Below, one piece after another: positions 17,230 through 26,056 of a DNA stretch of 64,000 nt (within the stretch, counting starts at the first letter, position 1; each line of letters starts with the position of its first letter). The notes below the pieces were generated by a model that did not search any database, was not told where the DNA came from, and worked only from the letters and a program-made list of their open reading frames with translations. The stretch is from contig CAYZGU010000014.1 in NCBI GenBank assembly GCA_964478165.1, positions 166,941 to 230,940 of the forward strand. Direction: 5' to 3'. The stretch is from CAYZGU01 sp964478165 (GTDB lineage Bacteria > Poribacteria > WGA-4E > JAJDTR01). The position numbers and the translations under genes are program-made.

Positions 17230-17799
17230 GCGCTTTCGCATGAATGCCGGTACTCTTGCAAAGTTGTTTGCGAATTTGTTGACTTCTGTGCTAGTTCATT
17301 CGCTGTCAAGAGAAGAGATCGTACTAATGAATACAGAACTTCAACCGTAATTTGTTGACAAAGACGTGCAGATACCATGTCTGAGCTATCAGTCTGTGTT
17401 ATTTACGTACTCCGAGTCAATGACTAAGTGGTCTTTTCTTTGTTCTGGTATCGCTCGAACTAGAGGAGTGTAGACCCGTGTATGGCGTAAATGGAAAGTT
17501 GTGATTGATTTTACATGGTATAAACTGCTTCGTGCAATTCTGCTTCTATTGAGATGCTTTGGTAGACCAGTTGCGAGTTATCTCCGGCGTGTGATTGTCG
17601 AAGTAGTTGTTCGGACAATAGTTGCCTTGAAACACTAGTTTGATAAAAAACGCGAATGGGAGTTGGAGATGTTTGTTCGAGTTGTTCAATTAAAGGGTGA
17701 AATAGGGTCTTTCTGGATTGGCGGTCGCGATCTTAGTTGGTAGTTTGAATTTTGGGAGTGGATGGGGATGCAATTCATCTAATACGGCGCTGGGAATTG
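17210..17799. other. Intergenic region between TPR and beta-propeller genes
   Basis: 590 bp. Apart from the promoter at its left end I see no gene, RNA or hairpin of note. Confidence 0.5.
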
Positions 17800-18375
17800 T
17801 CAGTCCTTTTCGAATGGAAATGACTTGTGCGATTCCAAATTATCGAAGGCTGGTTCGTGCTTCGCCAAATCTTGCATTCGTGGATCTAGGGCAACAGCTC
17901 TGTTGAGCGAACCCATAGCTTTTTGGTTGTCACTTTTGAGTGCATAAGCACAAGCGAGATTATAATGCGTAGCAGCATTGTGTGGGGAGATTCGTATGGC
18001 TCGTTCACAAAATTCGATAGCCAGGTTTGGAATACCCTGTTTTAGGTAGGTGGTTGCTAGATTAATATACGCTTCTTGTGACTCTGGTTTGAGTGAGCTT
18101 GCTTTCTCAAAGGCGCTAACCGCCTTCTCATACTGCGCTTGTTTGAGGTAAACTAGGCCAAGATTGTTGTATACTGATGGTTCTTGCGGGAAAAACCACG
18201 TGTTCTTCTTATGCTGAATAGCTTTCGTATATGCTGAGATTGCCGGCTCCAACTCGTTGTTTTTTAGCAGAAATAGACCCCGTCGTGAGTGGTCGTTGAA
18301 TTGGGTTTGATGATGCCAAATCCAAATGAAGATAATTGTGACGATGAGGCAGAAAGTCATCATCATATTTTTCAT
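17800..18375 (-). CDS. Membrane-anchored TPR protein
   Basis: 191 residues: one N-terminal membrane helix (TFCLIVTIIFIWIW) and then about four tetratricopeptide repeats (YNNLGLVYLKQAQYEKAVSAF, AYINLATTYLKQGIPNLAIEF and similar). The protein probably faces the periplasm and acts as a protein-protein scaffold; no partner is implied by the neighbours. The frame can also be read from a TTG at 18393. The ATG at 18375 is preferred because GGAG lies upstream and the helix follows directly. It ends with an Asp/Glu/Lys-rich tail. Confidence 0.82.
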   Translation of the reverse strand: MKNMMMTFCLIVTIIFIWIWHHQTQFNDHSRRGLFLLKNNELEPAISAYTKAIQHKKNTWFFPQEPSVYNNLGLVYLKQAQYEKAVSAFEKASSLKPESQEAYINLATTYLKQGIPNLAIEFCERAIRISPHNAATHYNLACAYALKSDNQKAMGSLNRAVALDPRMQDLAKHEPAFDNLESHKSFPFEKD

Positions 18376-18393
18376 AATCTTAGGAAACTCCAA

Positions 18394-18796
18394 CTGTTCC
18401 AGAACGCTTTCAATTATTGAACTGTATCAACTCTTTTTACGAGTTGTATCGCTTTGTTGTAGATTTTTGTCTTGCTCTTCGTATTTCTAGTTTTTTGATA
18501 TGTGTGTGTGGTCAACGTGTCGTATAGGTAGCGGTAAAAGCAAAGTGCGCCCAACGGAAGACGAATCGGCGCATCGCAGGGGCGTATCTTTCGATGGAGT
18601 TTTGTAGAGCTTTTTCGACGTTGTTGATTTTGGTGTCTAGTTTTCTGTGCGTCATAATCTATAATAGAGCGAGTGTTTCGCTATCCGTGCATCGTTCGCT
18701 TTCTCGTATGATTTGGTGATTTACAGTTTATGGTGAGACTGGTTCTTAGTCGACGAAGATGAATGATTGCATTAGCACATTTGGGCTAGTTCGATA
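18394..18796. other. Intergenic region
   Basis: 400 bp upstream of the TPR gene. A small hairpin (CAACTC/GAGTTG, near 18428-18446) is present. No gene or promoter can be assigned confidently. Confidence 0.45.
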
Positions 18797-19777
18797 TCAA
18801 AACAACGGCTGGGCGTCGGCGTGCTTGAGAGCGCGAATGCCCTCCAACATCCGATTGTGGAGTTTTCCATTTGTCGCTAAGATCCCTCGATTGGCTGTCA
18901 TCTGTTTGCCTTGTAGGAAATTCAAAGATTTTCCCTCAGCGTCTGTGACTTTACCCCCAGCTTCGTCAACGACGATTATTCCAGCTGCATGATCCCAAAT
19001 GCGCTCGCGATAATCGGGTGTTTTGGGATTTGGCAAGCGAATGTAAGCCGACACCTCTCCGCGTGCAAGCAAACCATACTTTGCTTGGCTGTCTATCCGG
19101 ATGGACGGTTCAGTAATGTCAAGATTCTGAGCAAGATCAACATGTGCGTTGCGATCTCCGTGGGCGGACACGTAGCTTTCAGCAAATCGGAGCGGCGTAT
19201 CAGCAACTTGAATTTGCTTTAGAACATGACCATCCAATGCATGCATGTACGCGCCACTGTCTTGCATGGCGACCAAGAGAGACCCCAGTTCTGCTCCTGA
19301 ACCACCCCAGGTGTGAGGGAGGTTCGGACAGGCCAATACTCCTAATCTTACCTCGCCATCAACAATTAGGGCAAGCGCGATTGCGTATTGTCTGTTTCGC
19401 AAGAAACCTTTTGTCCCATCAATCGGATCCAGAGTCCAAAACCGTTCGCATGCTTCGCCATTTCCTCGATTCAGCCAATCACAGACTTGCGCGGTTGATG
19501 CTTGGGAGAATCGGTTGACATAACTTGCCACGCGTTCAAGTAGAAGTGGGTTTTCGCTCAACTCGCTGGAGTTCTCTTCGGCCATGATTGCATCACCTGG
19601 AAAAGCATCGCATATAGCCTGACAGATTAGCGCCTGGGAGCCGAAATCCGCAATTGTCACTGGACTTCTATCGTCTTTCTCTATCGAGTCGGTGTGCGCC
19701 AAATCGGATTGAACTTGTTGACACAATCGTGCTGCTTTCAGAACTGCCTCGATGGCTTTTTTCTTTTCGAATTCCAC
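18797..19777 (-). CDS. 3'(2'),5'-bisphosphate nucleotidase (CysQ/HAL2-like)
   Basis: 326 residues of the lithium-sensitive inositol-monophosphatase superfamily. Metal and catalytic motifs are intact: AEENS (about residue 70), DPIDGTKGF (about 120) and WDHAAG near the C-terminus. The length and the spacing between AEE and DPIDG match HAL2-type 3'-phosphoadenosine-5'-phosphate phosphatases better than the shorter SuhB. Likely role: clearing PAP made in sulfate assimilation or sulfation. The start is GTG with GAGGA 4-5 nt upstream. It lies 280 bp downstream of ilvC, so it may be a tail gene of the ilv transcript or have its own promoter. Confidence 0.88.
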   Translation of the reverse strand: MEFEKKKAIEAVLKAARLCQQVQSDLAHTDSIEKDDRSPVTIADFGSQALICQAICDAFPGDAIMAEENSSELSENPLLLERVASYVNRFSQASTAQVCDWLNRGNGEACERFWTLDPIDGTKGFLRNRQYAIALALIVDGEVRLGVLACPNLPHTWGGSGAELGSLLVAMQDSGAYMHALDGHVLKQIQVADTPLRFAESYVSAHGDRNAHVDLAQNLDITEPSIRIDSQAKYGLLARGEVSAYIRLPNPKTPDYRERIWDHAAGIIVVDEAGGKVTDAEGKSLNFLQGKQMTANRGILATNGKLHNRMLEGIRALKHADAQPLF

Positions 19778-20058
19778 AGATTCCTCGAAAATAGTGTGTC
19801 GTCAACTTGGGTATGCCCTGATAGTATGTCCTGGTCACGAGCACGATTAGTGCCAAGATCAGTACACAGCTGTGGAGTGTTTCTTCTAGAGATTGAATTT
19901 TCTGAGGCATTATGTGGGTTTGGAAGGCTAGGGAGGTTCGACTGGTGTCGCACCGTCCAAGCTGGACGATTGAATTCCATGATGCCAACAGAAGGATTTG
20001 CCACGCTAATATCGTTCCAGTACCACTGACATCTTGCACAAGGCTTCTTATTTGCGCG

Positions 20059-21051
20059 TTACTCGTCAAGCCAACTCATCATACTTCGCAAACCCTTACC
20101 AACTTTTTCAATTTCTAACTCCGATTCTTGGCGACGAAGTGCTTGTAATACCGGCTGATTGGCCTGGTTTTCCAGTACCCATTCTCGTGCGTATTCGCCT
20201 TCTTGTATATCTTTAAGAATTTTTCGCATGCGCTCTTTTACATCCTTGTCAACTACACGATGGCCACGAGTAAGATCTCCGTATTCGGCCGTATTGCTGA
20301 TGTCGTTGCGCATCTTGCTAAGGCCACCAGCGTAGATTAAATCGACAATCAGCTTCAATTCGTGCATACATTCGAAGTAAGCCATCTCAGGTTGGTAACC
20401 TGCCTCGACAAGCGTATCAAATGCTGCTTTGATTAGCGCGGACGTACCGCCGCAGAGGACGGCTTGTTCCCCAAAGAGATCTGTTTCTGTTTCCTCACGG
20501 AAGGTTGTTTCAATTATGCCTGCTCGCGCGCCCCCAATTCCTTTCGCGTAAGCTAATGCGATGTCTCTTGCGTGTCCCGTGGTGTCCTGCTGAATGGCGA
20601 TAAGGCATGGGACTCCACCCCCTTCTGAGTACACTTCCCGTACCAGCGAACCTGGACCTTTTGGCGCAATCATTGTCACGTCAATATCACTGGACGGGAC
20701 AATCTGTCCGAAATGGATGCTGAAACCGTGTGAAACCATAACCATGTTGTCCGTTTGTAGATTCGGCTCGATATGGTTCTTGTAAACTGTACCGTGTTGT
20801 TCGTCAGGGATAAGGATTTGTACTATGTCGGCTATTGCCGCCGTTTCCTCAACACTTTTGACTGTCAGGCCTGCGGCTTCTGCTTCTGGCCAGGACGCAC
20901 TGCTGGGACGTAGCCCAACAACGACATTTGCTCCACTATCATTGAGATTTAACGCTTGCGCCCGCCCTTGTGCGCCATAGCCGATTACTCCAACGGTTCG
21001 TTCCTTAAGCAAATCAAAATTTGCGTCGCTTTCGTAATAAATTGTTGCCAT
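20059..21051 (-). CDS. ilvC: Ketol-acid reductoisomerase
   Basis: 330 residues, class I KARI, second step of valine/leucine/isoleucine synthesis: acetohydroxyacid to dihydroxyacid with NADPH and two Mg ions. Rossmann motif GYGAQG near residue 24, and cofactor loop LRPSSASW of the NADPH type. The metal ligands lie in the knotted domain (FGEQAVLCGG, ECMHELKLIVDLIYAGG, and SNTAEYGD). AAGGAGG precedes the ATG by a few bases. It follows ilvN after 56 bp, as expected for an ilvBNC operon. The segment usually written GPGH reads GPGS here, a variant I have seen in other phyla. Confidence 0.97.
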   Translation of the reverse strand: MATIYYESDANFDLLKERTVGVIGYGAQGRAQALNLNDSGANVVVGLRPSSASWPEAEAAGLTVKSVEETAAIADIVQILIPDEQHGTVYKNHIEPNLQTDNMVMVSHGFSIHFGQIVPSSDIDVTMIAPKGPGSLVREVYSEGGGVPCLIAIQQDTTGHARDIALAYAKGIGGARAGIIETTFREETETDLFGEQAVLCGGTSALIKAAFDTLVEAGYQPEMAYFECMHELKLIVDLIYAGGLSKMRNDISNTAEYGDLTRGHRVVDKDVKERMRKILKDIQEGEYAREWVLENQANQPVLQALRRQESELEIEKVGKGLRSMMSWLDE

Positions 21052-21107
21052 GAAATCCTCCTTAACTTGAACCGTGTGCTATTTGAAGAGGCAAATTTGA
21101 ATCGACA

Positions 21108-21599
21108 TCACTTCGCAGCTCCTCGCATCGTTGCGATTTTGCCAGTGCGTACAACGTCCCGGATGCCATAGGGACGGAGCATATCAAGCGCAGCTTTGAT
21201 CTTGCCCTCGTCACCCGTCACCTCGATTGTTAGCGTTGTCGGGCTGACGTCTACTGTCCGAGCGCGGAAGATTTCCACAATCTGGAGAATCTCTCCACGC
21301 TTTTTCGGTTCGCAATGTATTTTAATTAGTAGCAATTCACGCTCAACATGATTTTCGGCCGTAAGATCCGTTACCTTCACGACGTCTATTAGATTGTTCA
21401 AATGTTTACAGATCTGTTCAATGATGTGAGCATCACCATGTGTGACGATTGTCATGTGAGAGATCTCAGGGTCCTCAGTTTCGGCGACGTTCAAGCTGTC
21501 AATGTTATAACCTCGCCCGCTAAATAATCCGGATATCCGCGCAAGTACACCGAATCGGTTTTCGACGAACACTGAGAAGATGTGCCTTTCAGCAGTCAT
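21108..21599 (-). CDS. ilvN: Acetolactate synthase small (regulatory) subunit
   Basis: 163 residues. An N-terminal ACT domain (FSVFVENRFGVLARISGLFSG, RGYNIDSLNVAETED) senses valine, and a C-terminal IlvN domain contains MLRPYGIRDVVRTGK. It activates the catalytic subunit and gives feedback inhibition. The ATG overlaps the ilvB stop codon by one base (TAATG), so the two are translationally coupled, which suits a 1:1 complex. Length is the family norm. Confidence 0.97.
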   Translation of the reverse strand: MTAERHIFSVFVENRFGVLARISGLFSGRGYNIDSLNVAETEDPEISHMTIVTHGDAHIIEQICKHLNNLIDVVKVTDLTAENHVERELLLIKIHCEPKKRGEILQIVEIFRARTVDVSPTTLTIEVTGDEGKIKAALDMLRPYGIRDVVRTGKIATMRGAAK

Positions 21600-23278
21600 T
21601 ATGCCAACCCTCGGATTACATCACCAAGTCCTGCACCAGATGGGACCATAGGAAACACATTTTCTTCCTCATCCACAATGAAATCGATAACAACGGGACC
21701 ATTGTTAATACCCTTTGCTTTTTCCAATGCAGGGCCGACGTCTTCGATGCGTTCGACCCGCAGGCCGGTTGCGCCGAAGGCTTGTGCAAGAAGCGCAAAG
21801 TCAGGGTTGTCGTGATAGTCAACGGCCGAATAGCGTTTGTTGTGGAACAGTTCTTGCCACTGGCGCACCATGCCAAGATACATGTTATTGATAATGAAGA
21901 TCTTAATCGGGAGTCTGTGCGTGATTGCCGGGATTAATTCTTGTATTGTCATAACATAGGATCCGTCGCCATTGATGTTGATGACCGTTTTTTCCGGACA
22001 ACCAAACTGGGCTCCAATTGCGGCAGGTAGGCTGAACCCCATAGTTCCTAAGCCTCCTGAATTAATAAATTGTCTCGGTTCGGTATACTTGAAATGTTGG
22101 GCTGCCCACATTTGGTGCTGTCCAACATCCGCGACAATTATGGCATCCGGATACGTTTTATAGATCTGTTCAATGACGTATTGTGGCATAATTTTGTCGC
22201 CGTTCTGTCGGAATTCGAAAGGGTACTTCTGCTGCCATTCATTGATTTGGCGCAACCAGGGTTGGATGTCCACTTGATGAACTAGCTCATTCAGTTCTGT
22301 TAAAACACGTTTTGCATCACCGACTATGGGAACATCAACAGGCACATTTTTGCTGATGCAAGACGGATCGATATCGATGTGAATCTTTTTGGCGTTCGGT
22401 GCGAACTTGTCTAGATTCCCTGTCACACGGTCGTCGAACCGAGCGCCAACGGCAATTATTAGATCGGAATCGGTGAATGCATAGTTGGCGCAGCAGGAGC
22501 CGTGCATTCCAGGCATCTGCATCGAGAGTGGATGGGTTTCGGGGAACGCACCAAGTCCCATCAGTGTGACTGTGACCGGGATGCCCGTCTTTACAGCCAA
22601 TTGGTATAGTTCCTCTGAAGCGTTCGAAAGAACCACACCCCCACCGCCGTAGAGCATTGGACGTTCTGCATGATGAATCAATTCTGCCGCTTTAGCGATT
22701 TGGCGAGGGTGTCCATCAACTTTCGGTTTGTAGCTTCGGATATTGACTTCCTCAGGGTAATGGAAGAGTGATTCGTGAATCTGTGCGTCCTTGGCGAAAT
22801 CAATTACGACAGGTCCAGGACGTCCAGTGCTTGCGATGTGGAATGCCTCTGCGACGACGTCCGCTACTTCGTCGCTGCTTTTAATTAGGTAACTGTGCTT
22901 GCAAATTGGCCGGGTGATTCCAATGACGTCAGATTCCTGGAAGGCGTCGTTACCTATCAAATGAGTGAACACTTGTCCAGTGATTGCCACCATTGGGATA
23001 GAATCCATGTTGGCTGTCGCAATGCCCGTAACCAGATTGGTTGCACCCGGACCCGATGTGGCAAGGGTGACCCCTACCTTTCCTGTTGCACGAGCATATC
23101 CGTCAGCAGCGTGAGCGGCGCCTTGTTCATGTCGCATCGGAATCAGCGTGATTCCTTGCGCGTCGTACAGTGCGTCAAAGATTGGCATTGCGGCTCCGCC
23201 GTTTACTCCAAAGATGTACTCGACACCGGATCTCTTTAAACTTTCAATAAGGATTTTTGCACCTGTTGCTGTCTCCAT
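21599..23278 (-). CDS. ilvB: Acetolactate synthase large (catalytic) subunit
   Basis: 559 residues, ThDP- and FAD-dependent. It condenses two pyruvates, or pyruvate and 2-oxobutyrate, to start branched-chain amino acid synthesis. The catalytic Glu lies in RHEQGAAHAADGYARATG. The ThDP/Mg motif GDGSY with the terminal NN pair (FIINN) is present, as is the FAD domain (GARFDDRVTGN). The frame also allows a GTG start at 23290. The ATG at 23278 starts METATGAKIL as in homologs. It is first gene of ilvBNC behind a leader of over 500 nt with promoter and attenuator (described separately). Confidence 0.97.
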   Translation of the reverse strand: METATGAKILIESLKRSGVEYIFGVNGGAAMPIFDALYDAQGITLIPMRHEQGAAHAADGYARATGKVGVTLATSGPGATNLVTGIATANMDSIPMVAITGQVFTHLIGNDAFQESDVIGITRPICKHSYLIKSSDEVADVVAEAFHIASTGRPGPVVIDFAKDAQIHESLFHYPEEVNIRSYKPKVDGHPRQIAKAAELIHHAERPMLYGGGGVVLSNASEELYQLAVKTGIPVTVTLMGLGAFPETHPLSMQMPGMHGSCCANYAFTDSDLIIAVGARFDDRVTGNLDKFAPNAKKIHIDIDPSCISKNVPVDVPIVGDAKRVLTELNELVHQVDIQPWLRQINEWQQKYPFEFRQNGDKIMPQYVIEQIYKTYPDAIIVADVGQHQMWAAQHFKYTEPRQFINSGGLGTMGFSLPAAIGAQFGCPEKTVININGDGSYVMTIQELIPAITHRLPIKIFIINNMYLGMVRQWQELFHNKRYSAVDYHDNPDFALLAQAFGATGLRVERIEDVGPALEKAKGINNGPVVIDFIVDEEENVFPMVPSGAGLGDVIRGLA

Positions 23279-23290
23279 AATCGTTCTCAC

Positions 23291-23852
23291 TTGTAGAAAA
23301 ACCCAACAAAGCAGTGTGTTGAAGACGTTTCTCGCGGACTCGATTTTAATCGGGACATTACTCTTATCTGTTGTCCTCGATTTGAGATAGGTTCAGTCAA
23401 TTTCAATAGCTTTCTTGTTCTTGCTTCTTGAGAAAAAGGAACTCATGAACGGGATTTGCCGATGAGACTGGAACAGATAGTGTTAAGACGATTGGCAGCC
23501 CGAAGAGGTCAATCCGATTGGTGATGCCAGAATCAAGCGTGCATTGAAGATGGCCGAAAAAAAGCCCTTCCCGTTCCGAATTTGGAGACGAGAAGGGCTT
23601 TTTAAAAAAAGACCTTAACGCCCTACCATTCCAATTTTCTCTTGCAATCGTATGCAAAGGCACTCATTGGGATGTGATTACGAGCATCAATGGTCCAGCC
23701 TTACTTCAATCCTTCAGGCTAGCATCTCAAGGGTGAAGTTCTGTCAGAGAGGCCTCGAGAGAAAATTCTCGGTCAGTTAACTTCTCTCTTTTTCGAGGTT
23801 AACGGCCAAATTTTCGCATTCATGATCGTCCGGCTGATTCAACACTCTTTCC
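23291..23852 (-). promoter_or_regulatory. Long structured leader of the ilvBNC mRNA
   Basis: From the predicted start near 23852 to ilvB is about 570 nt. The 5' part forms a stem (23735-23743 pairing with 23774-23784, 6+3 bp with a 2-nt bulge) enclosing a smaller hairpin. The middle holds the attenuator at 23557-23632. The part between attenuator and ilvB (about 270 nt) shows no convincing gene. Confidence 0.55.
23557..23632 (-). terminator. Leader terminator/antiterminator (attenuator) of ilvBNC
   Basis: On the minus strand GCCCTTCTCGT (23588-23598) pairs with ACGGGAAGGGC (23564-23574) in an 11-bp stem with one wobble, followed by U7 (23557-23563): a strong intrinsic terminator. Just upstream, GGAA-TGGTA-GGGC (within 23619-23632) can pair with GCCC-TTCT, the 5' arm of that terminator, leaving TGGTA as a bulge. 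A TGGN bulge in an antiterminator is the tRNA acceptor-end contact in T-box riboswitches. The canonical TGGNACCGCG is not matched, so this is T-box-like at best. The promoter lies between sod and this site, so it is not simply the sod terminator. Confidence 0.6.
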
Positions 23853-23858
23853 AACCTA

Positions 23859-23887
23859 AGTATACCGATGGACTTATAAGATGTCAA
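23859..23887 (-). promoter_or_regulatory. Consensus sigma70 promoter of ilvBNC
   Basis: On the minus strand a perfect TTGACA (23882-23887), 17-nt spacer and TATACT (23859-23864). Predicted transcription start near 23852. It lies 60 bp downstream of the sod stop codon. Confidence 0.7.
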
Positions 23888-23911
23888 GTGTGGCGAAAAG
23901 ACCAGCGTGAA

Positions 23912-23926
23912 ACCTGTCCTACAGGT
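23912..23926 (-). terminator. Small hairpin after the sod gene
   Basis: ACCTGT-AGG-ACAGGT, a 6-bp perfect stem with a 3-nt loop, 20 nt past the sod stop. No strong U-run follows. A weak terminator or mRNA end structure. Confidence 0.3.
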
Positions 23927-23946
23927 CTCTAGTCTGCGTGTTCAGA

Positions 23947-24561
23947 TTAGCTTTGCGCAGTGGCATAACGCTTAGCAACTTCATCCCAGTTTATGACGTT
24001 GGTCCAGGCTTCGATGTAGTCGGGACGCCTGTTTTGGTAGTTCAAATAATATGCATGCTCCCAGACATCTAGGCCGAGTATCGGAGTATGTCCCTGCATG
24101 AGAGGGCTATCTTGATTGGCGGTGGAGTAGATCTCTAATCCGCTATTTTCGTTGACAACCAGCCAGGTCCAACCAGATCCGAAACGGGTCGTGGCAGCGT
24201 CAACGAATGTCTCGCGTGCTGCATCGCCCGACCCAAATGCAGATTCAATGGCACCCATTAGTTCTCCCGATGGCTGGCCGCCACCGTTGGGGCTCATAAT
24301 TGTCCAGAACAGCGAATGGTTAGCGTGGCCGCCACCGTTGTTTATTACGGCTTGTCTTTGCGCTTCCGGAACGTCATTGATGTTGCGAAGAAGATCTTCA
24401 ATCGGCAGAGAGTGCAGTTCGCCAAGGCCCTCAAGGGCAGCATTGAGTTTGTCAATGTACGCTTGGTGGTGTTTTCCGTGATGAATTTGCATTGTCTGAG
24501 TGTCGATGTGAGGTTCTAATGCGTTGTGAGCGTAAGGCAGCATGGGTAATTGATGTGCCAT
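23947..24561 (-). CDS. sodA: Superoxide dismutase [Mn/Fe]
   Basis: 204 residues, cytoplasmic, dismutes superoxide. Metal ligands: His27 in QIHHGKHHQAYIDKLN, a His in GGHANHSLFW, and Asp and His in DVWEHAYYLNY. GGGHANHSLFWTIMSPNGGG fits the Mn/cambialistic subgroup, so Mn is likely but not proven. The frame is open 30 codons further upstream. The ATG at 24561 is chosen because AAGGAGG lies 10 nt before it and MAHQLPMLPY aligns with the usual N-terminus. It has its own promoter and a divergent empty region upstream. Confidence 0.96.
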   Translation of the reverse strand: MAHQLPMLPYAHNALEPHIDTQTMQIHHGKHHQAYIDKLNAALEGLGELHSLPIEDLLRNINDVPEAQRQAVINNGGGHANHSLFWTIMSPNGGGQPSGELMGAIESAFGSGDAARETFVDAATTRFGSGWTWLVVNENSGLEIYSTANQDSPLMQGHTPILGLDVWEHAYYLNYQNRRPDYIEAWTNVINWDEVAKRYATAQS

Positions 24562-24664
24562 TGTAGTGTTGCCTCCTTGGCAGTGGGTTGTGATTTTGGG
24601 CTGGGAAACAGGTTCGGTTGATGAAATTGAGAAAGCCTGAACGACGTGCACCCAACGACCGTCA

Positions 24665-24694
24665 ATTATAACACATGCGTGCGTTAAAACTCAA
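24665..24694 (-). promoter_or_regulatory. Promoter of the superoxide dismutase gene
   Basis: On the minus strand TTGAGT (24689-24694), 18-nt spacer and TATAAT (24665-24670) with a TG extended -10. Start near 24658, leader about 97 nt. Confidence 0.55.
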
Positions 24695-25264
24695 GTGAAA
24701 TTCGCGCCCATTTTTGGTTTGACGGGAAACTCTAACGGTGGTCAGAATGGATTAAATCTATTATTAGGTTTTCGATCTTACGGACTTATTACTGGGAAGG
24801 TTGTGTTTGAGGAGAGTTGTGTTGTCAATCGATACCGAAAGATGTGCTTCTCAGCTGATGCCGTTCAGATGGTGTTGGTTCCGTGGTAGAACCAAAATCT
24901 ATTCATAATGATTTTAGTTTTTGTGCACTGCTGGTGTCGACCGATGGCACTTAGTCGGTCGACACTACAACGGTTGGCCTCCGGGCTAGATTCAGGAGTG
25001 TATGACCGTTGGGACGTGTACAGTGCGTTAGGTTCTGCATGTTAAAGGTTGTAGAAATTTTTCGGACGCTCGATCTAACCGTGAGAAACATTGGAAGACG
25101 GATTCCTTCGCCATCGTCTTGAAGGTCTAGGAACATGTTGTTTCTGATTGAGAGTGGGACTTGAACGTTTTGGCGGAAGAGTTGGCATGACCACCTAAAG
25201 TAGTAGCGGTTTTGTGACTCATCTGGGACGTTATCTGACGGCCGTCCTTGGCAGAATTCAAATG
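24695..25264. other. Intergenic region with a palindrome
   Basis: 570 bp without a credible gene. The 111-codon minus frame at 24951-25286 overlaps the end of the hydrolase and shows no domain. It contains the 11-bp inverted repeat at 24934-24965. Confidence 0.5.
24934..24965. repeat. 11-bp perfect inverted repeat, 10-nt loop
   Basis: GTGTCGACCGA (24934-24944) and its exact reverse complement (24955-24965). No U-run on either strand, so a terminator is doubtful. It could be an operator-like palindrome or RNA hairpin. Confidence 0.45.
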
Positions 25265-26056
25265 CTACAGTGTCCTCTGAAACCACTCAACGGATCGACC
25301 AATGACCGCGTTTTCCCACAACCTTCTGTTGAATGTGTGATCCGCGTCTGGCACAATCTCAATCTCCGTTGAGGCCTCACGGCTCTTCATGAGTTCGTAG
25401 TACTGTTTTCCATGACTGACTGGAACGGTTTCATCATTCTCACCGTGGATGATGAGGAGCGCGCCAGCAAATTGTTGAATTGCTATCGATGGCTTAATGT
25501 CCGGTAATTCTTCGAAGAACGCTGCGCCGACTGTGTTACCGTTCCAAAAATCAGTAAAATCTTCGTTAGGATTGGGGCGCTCCATGTGGGTTTCTAGCAT
25601 AGATTTCAACATGTCCGGTGGATTGTCAGATACGGGTGCCCACAGGACTGTGGACCGGATTCTTGAATCTTTTCCTGAAACACACGCAGCGACACAGCCC
25701 CCCAGGCTTAGACCAAGAGCCCCAACCCGACATTTATCTACTCCCTTCATGTTCGTCAGCATGTCTATGGACTTTATTGCGTCTGAGATCTCTCCGCCGA
25801 TGGTAACATCCGAAAAATCCCCCTCGCTATCGCCGCAACCGCGAAAGTCGAAGCGCAGTGCGAGAAATCCGGATGATGCCAGCTTTCGCGCTGTCTTGAC
25901 TAGTATCCGATGTGCTTCAACCTTTGTTCCACCAAAACCATGAAATAGGACCACAGCTGGAGACGGAGTTTTCGCCTCTTCGGGCGTGTGTAACATCCCA
26001 ACAAGCTGTTGTCCATGATTATGAAACACGATAGGAGTTTCCAAGTTTAACCTCAT
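25265..26056 (-). CDS. Alpha/beta hydrolase (serine esterase/peptidase-like)
   Basis: 263 residues, alpha/beta hydrolase fold. Oxyanion region LFHGFGGTK, RFDFRGCGDSEGDF typical of S33/BAAT-like enzymes, nucleophile elbow GLSLGG, the acid in HGENDETVP and the catalytic His in DADHTF. All triad residues are present in order and at normal spacing. There is no signal peptide, so it is cytoplasmic. The substrate is unknown; members include esterases and dienelactone hydrolase relatives. It stands alone between two empty regions. Confidence 0.9.
   Translation of the reverse strand: MRLNLETPIVFHNHGQQLVGMLHTPEEAKTPSPAVVLFHGFGGTKVEAHRILVKTARKLASSGFLALRFDFRGCGDSEGDFSDVTIGGEISDAIKSIDMLTNMKGVDKCRVGALGLSLGGCVAACVSGKDSRIRSTVLWAPVSDNPPDMLKSMLETHMERPNPNEDFTDFWNGNTVGAAFFEELPDIKPSIAIQQFAGALLIIHGENDETVPVSHGKQYYELMKSREASTEIEIVPDADHTFNRRLWENAVIGRSVEWFQRTL

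Noticed and set aside
20594..20785. KARI motif changes (GPGH to GPGS, GSQGHA to GAQGRA) as loss of function
   Set aside because: The same variants are familiar from other phyla, and the metal ligands are intact.
23403..23663. 86-codon minus frame across the ilv terminator
   Set aside because: It runs through the terminator stem and has no SD; treated as chance.
23623..23667. 14-codon leader peptide frame (MSAFAYDCKRKLEW) in the ilv leader
   Set aside because: No ribosome site and no run of Leu, Ile or Val codons, so classical attenuation by a leader peptide is not supported.
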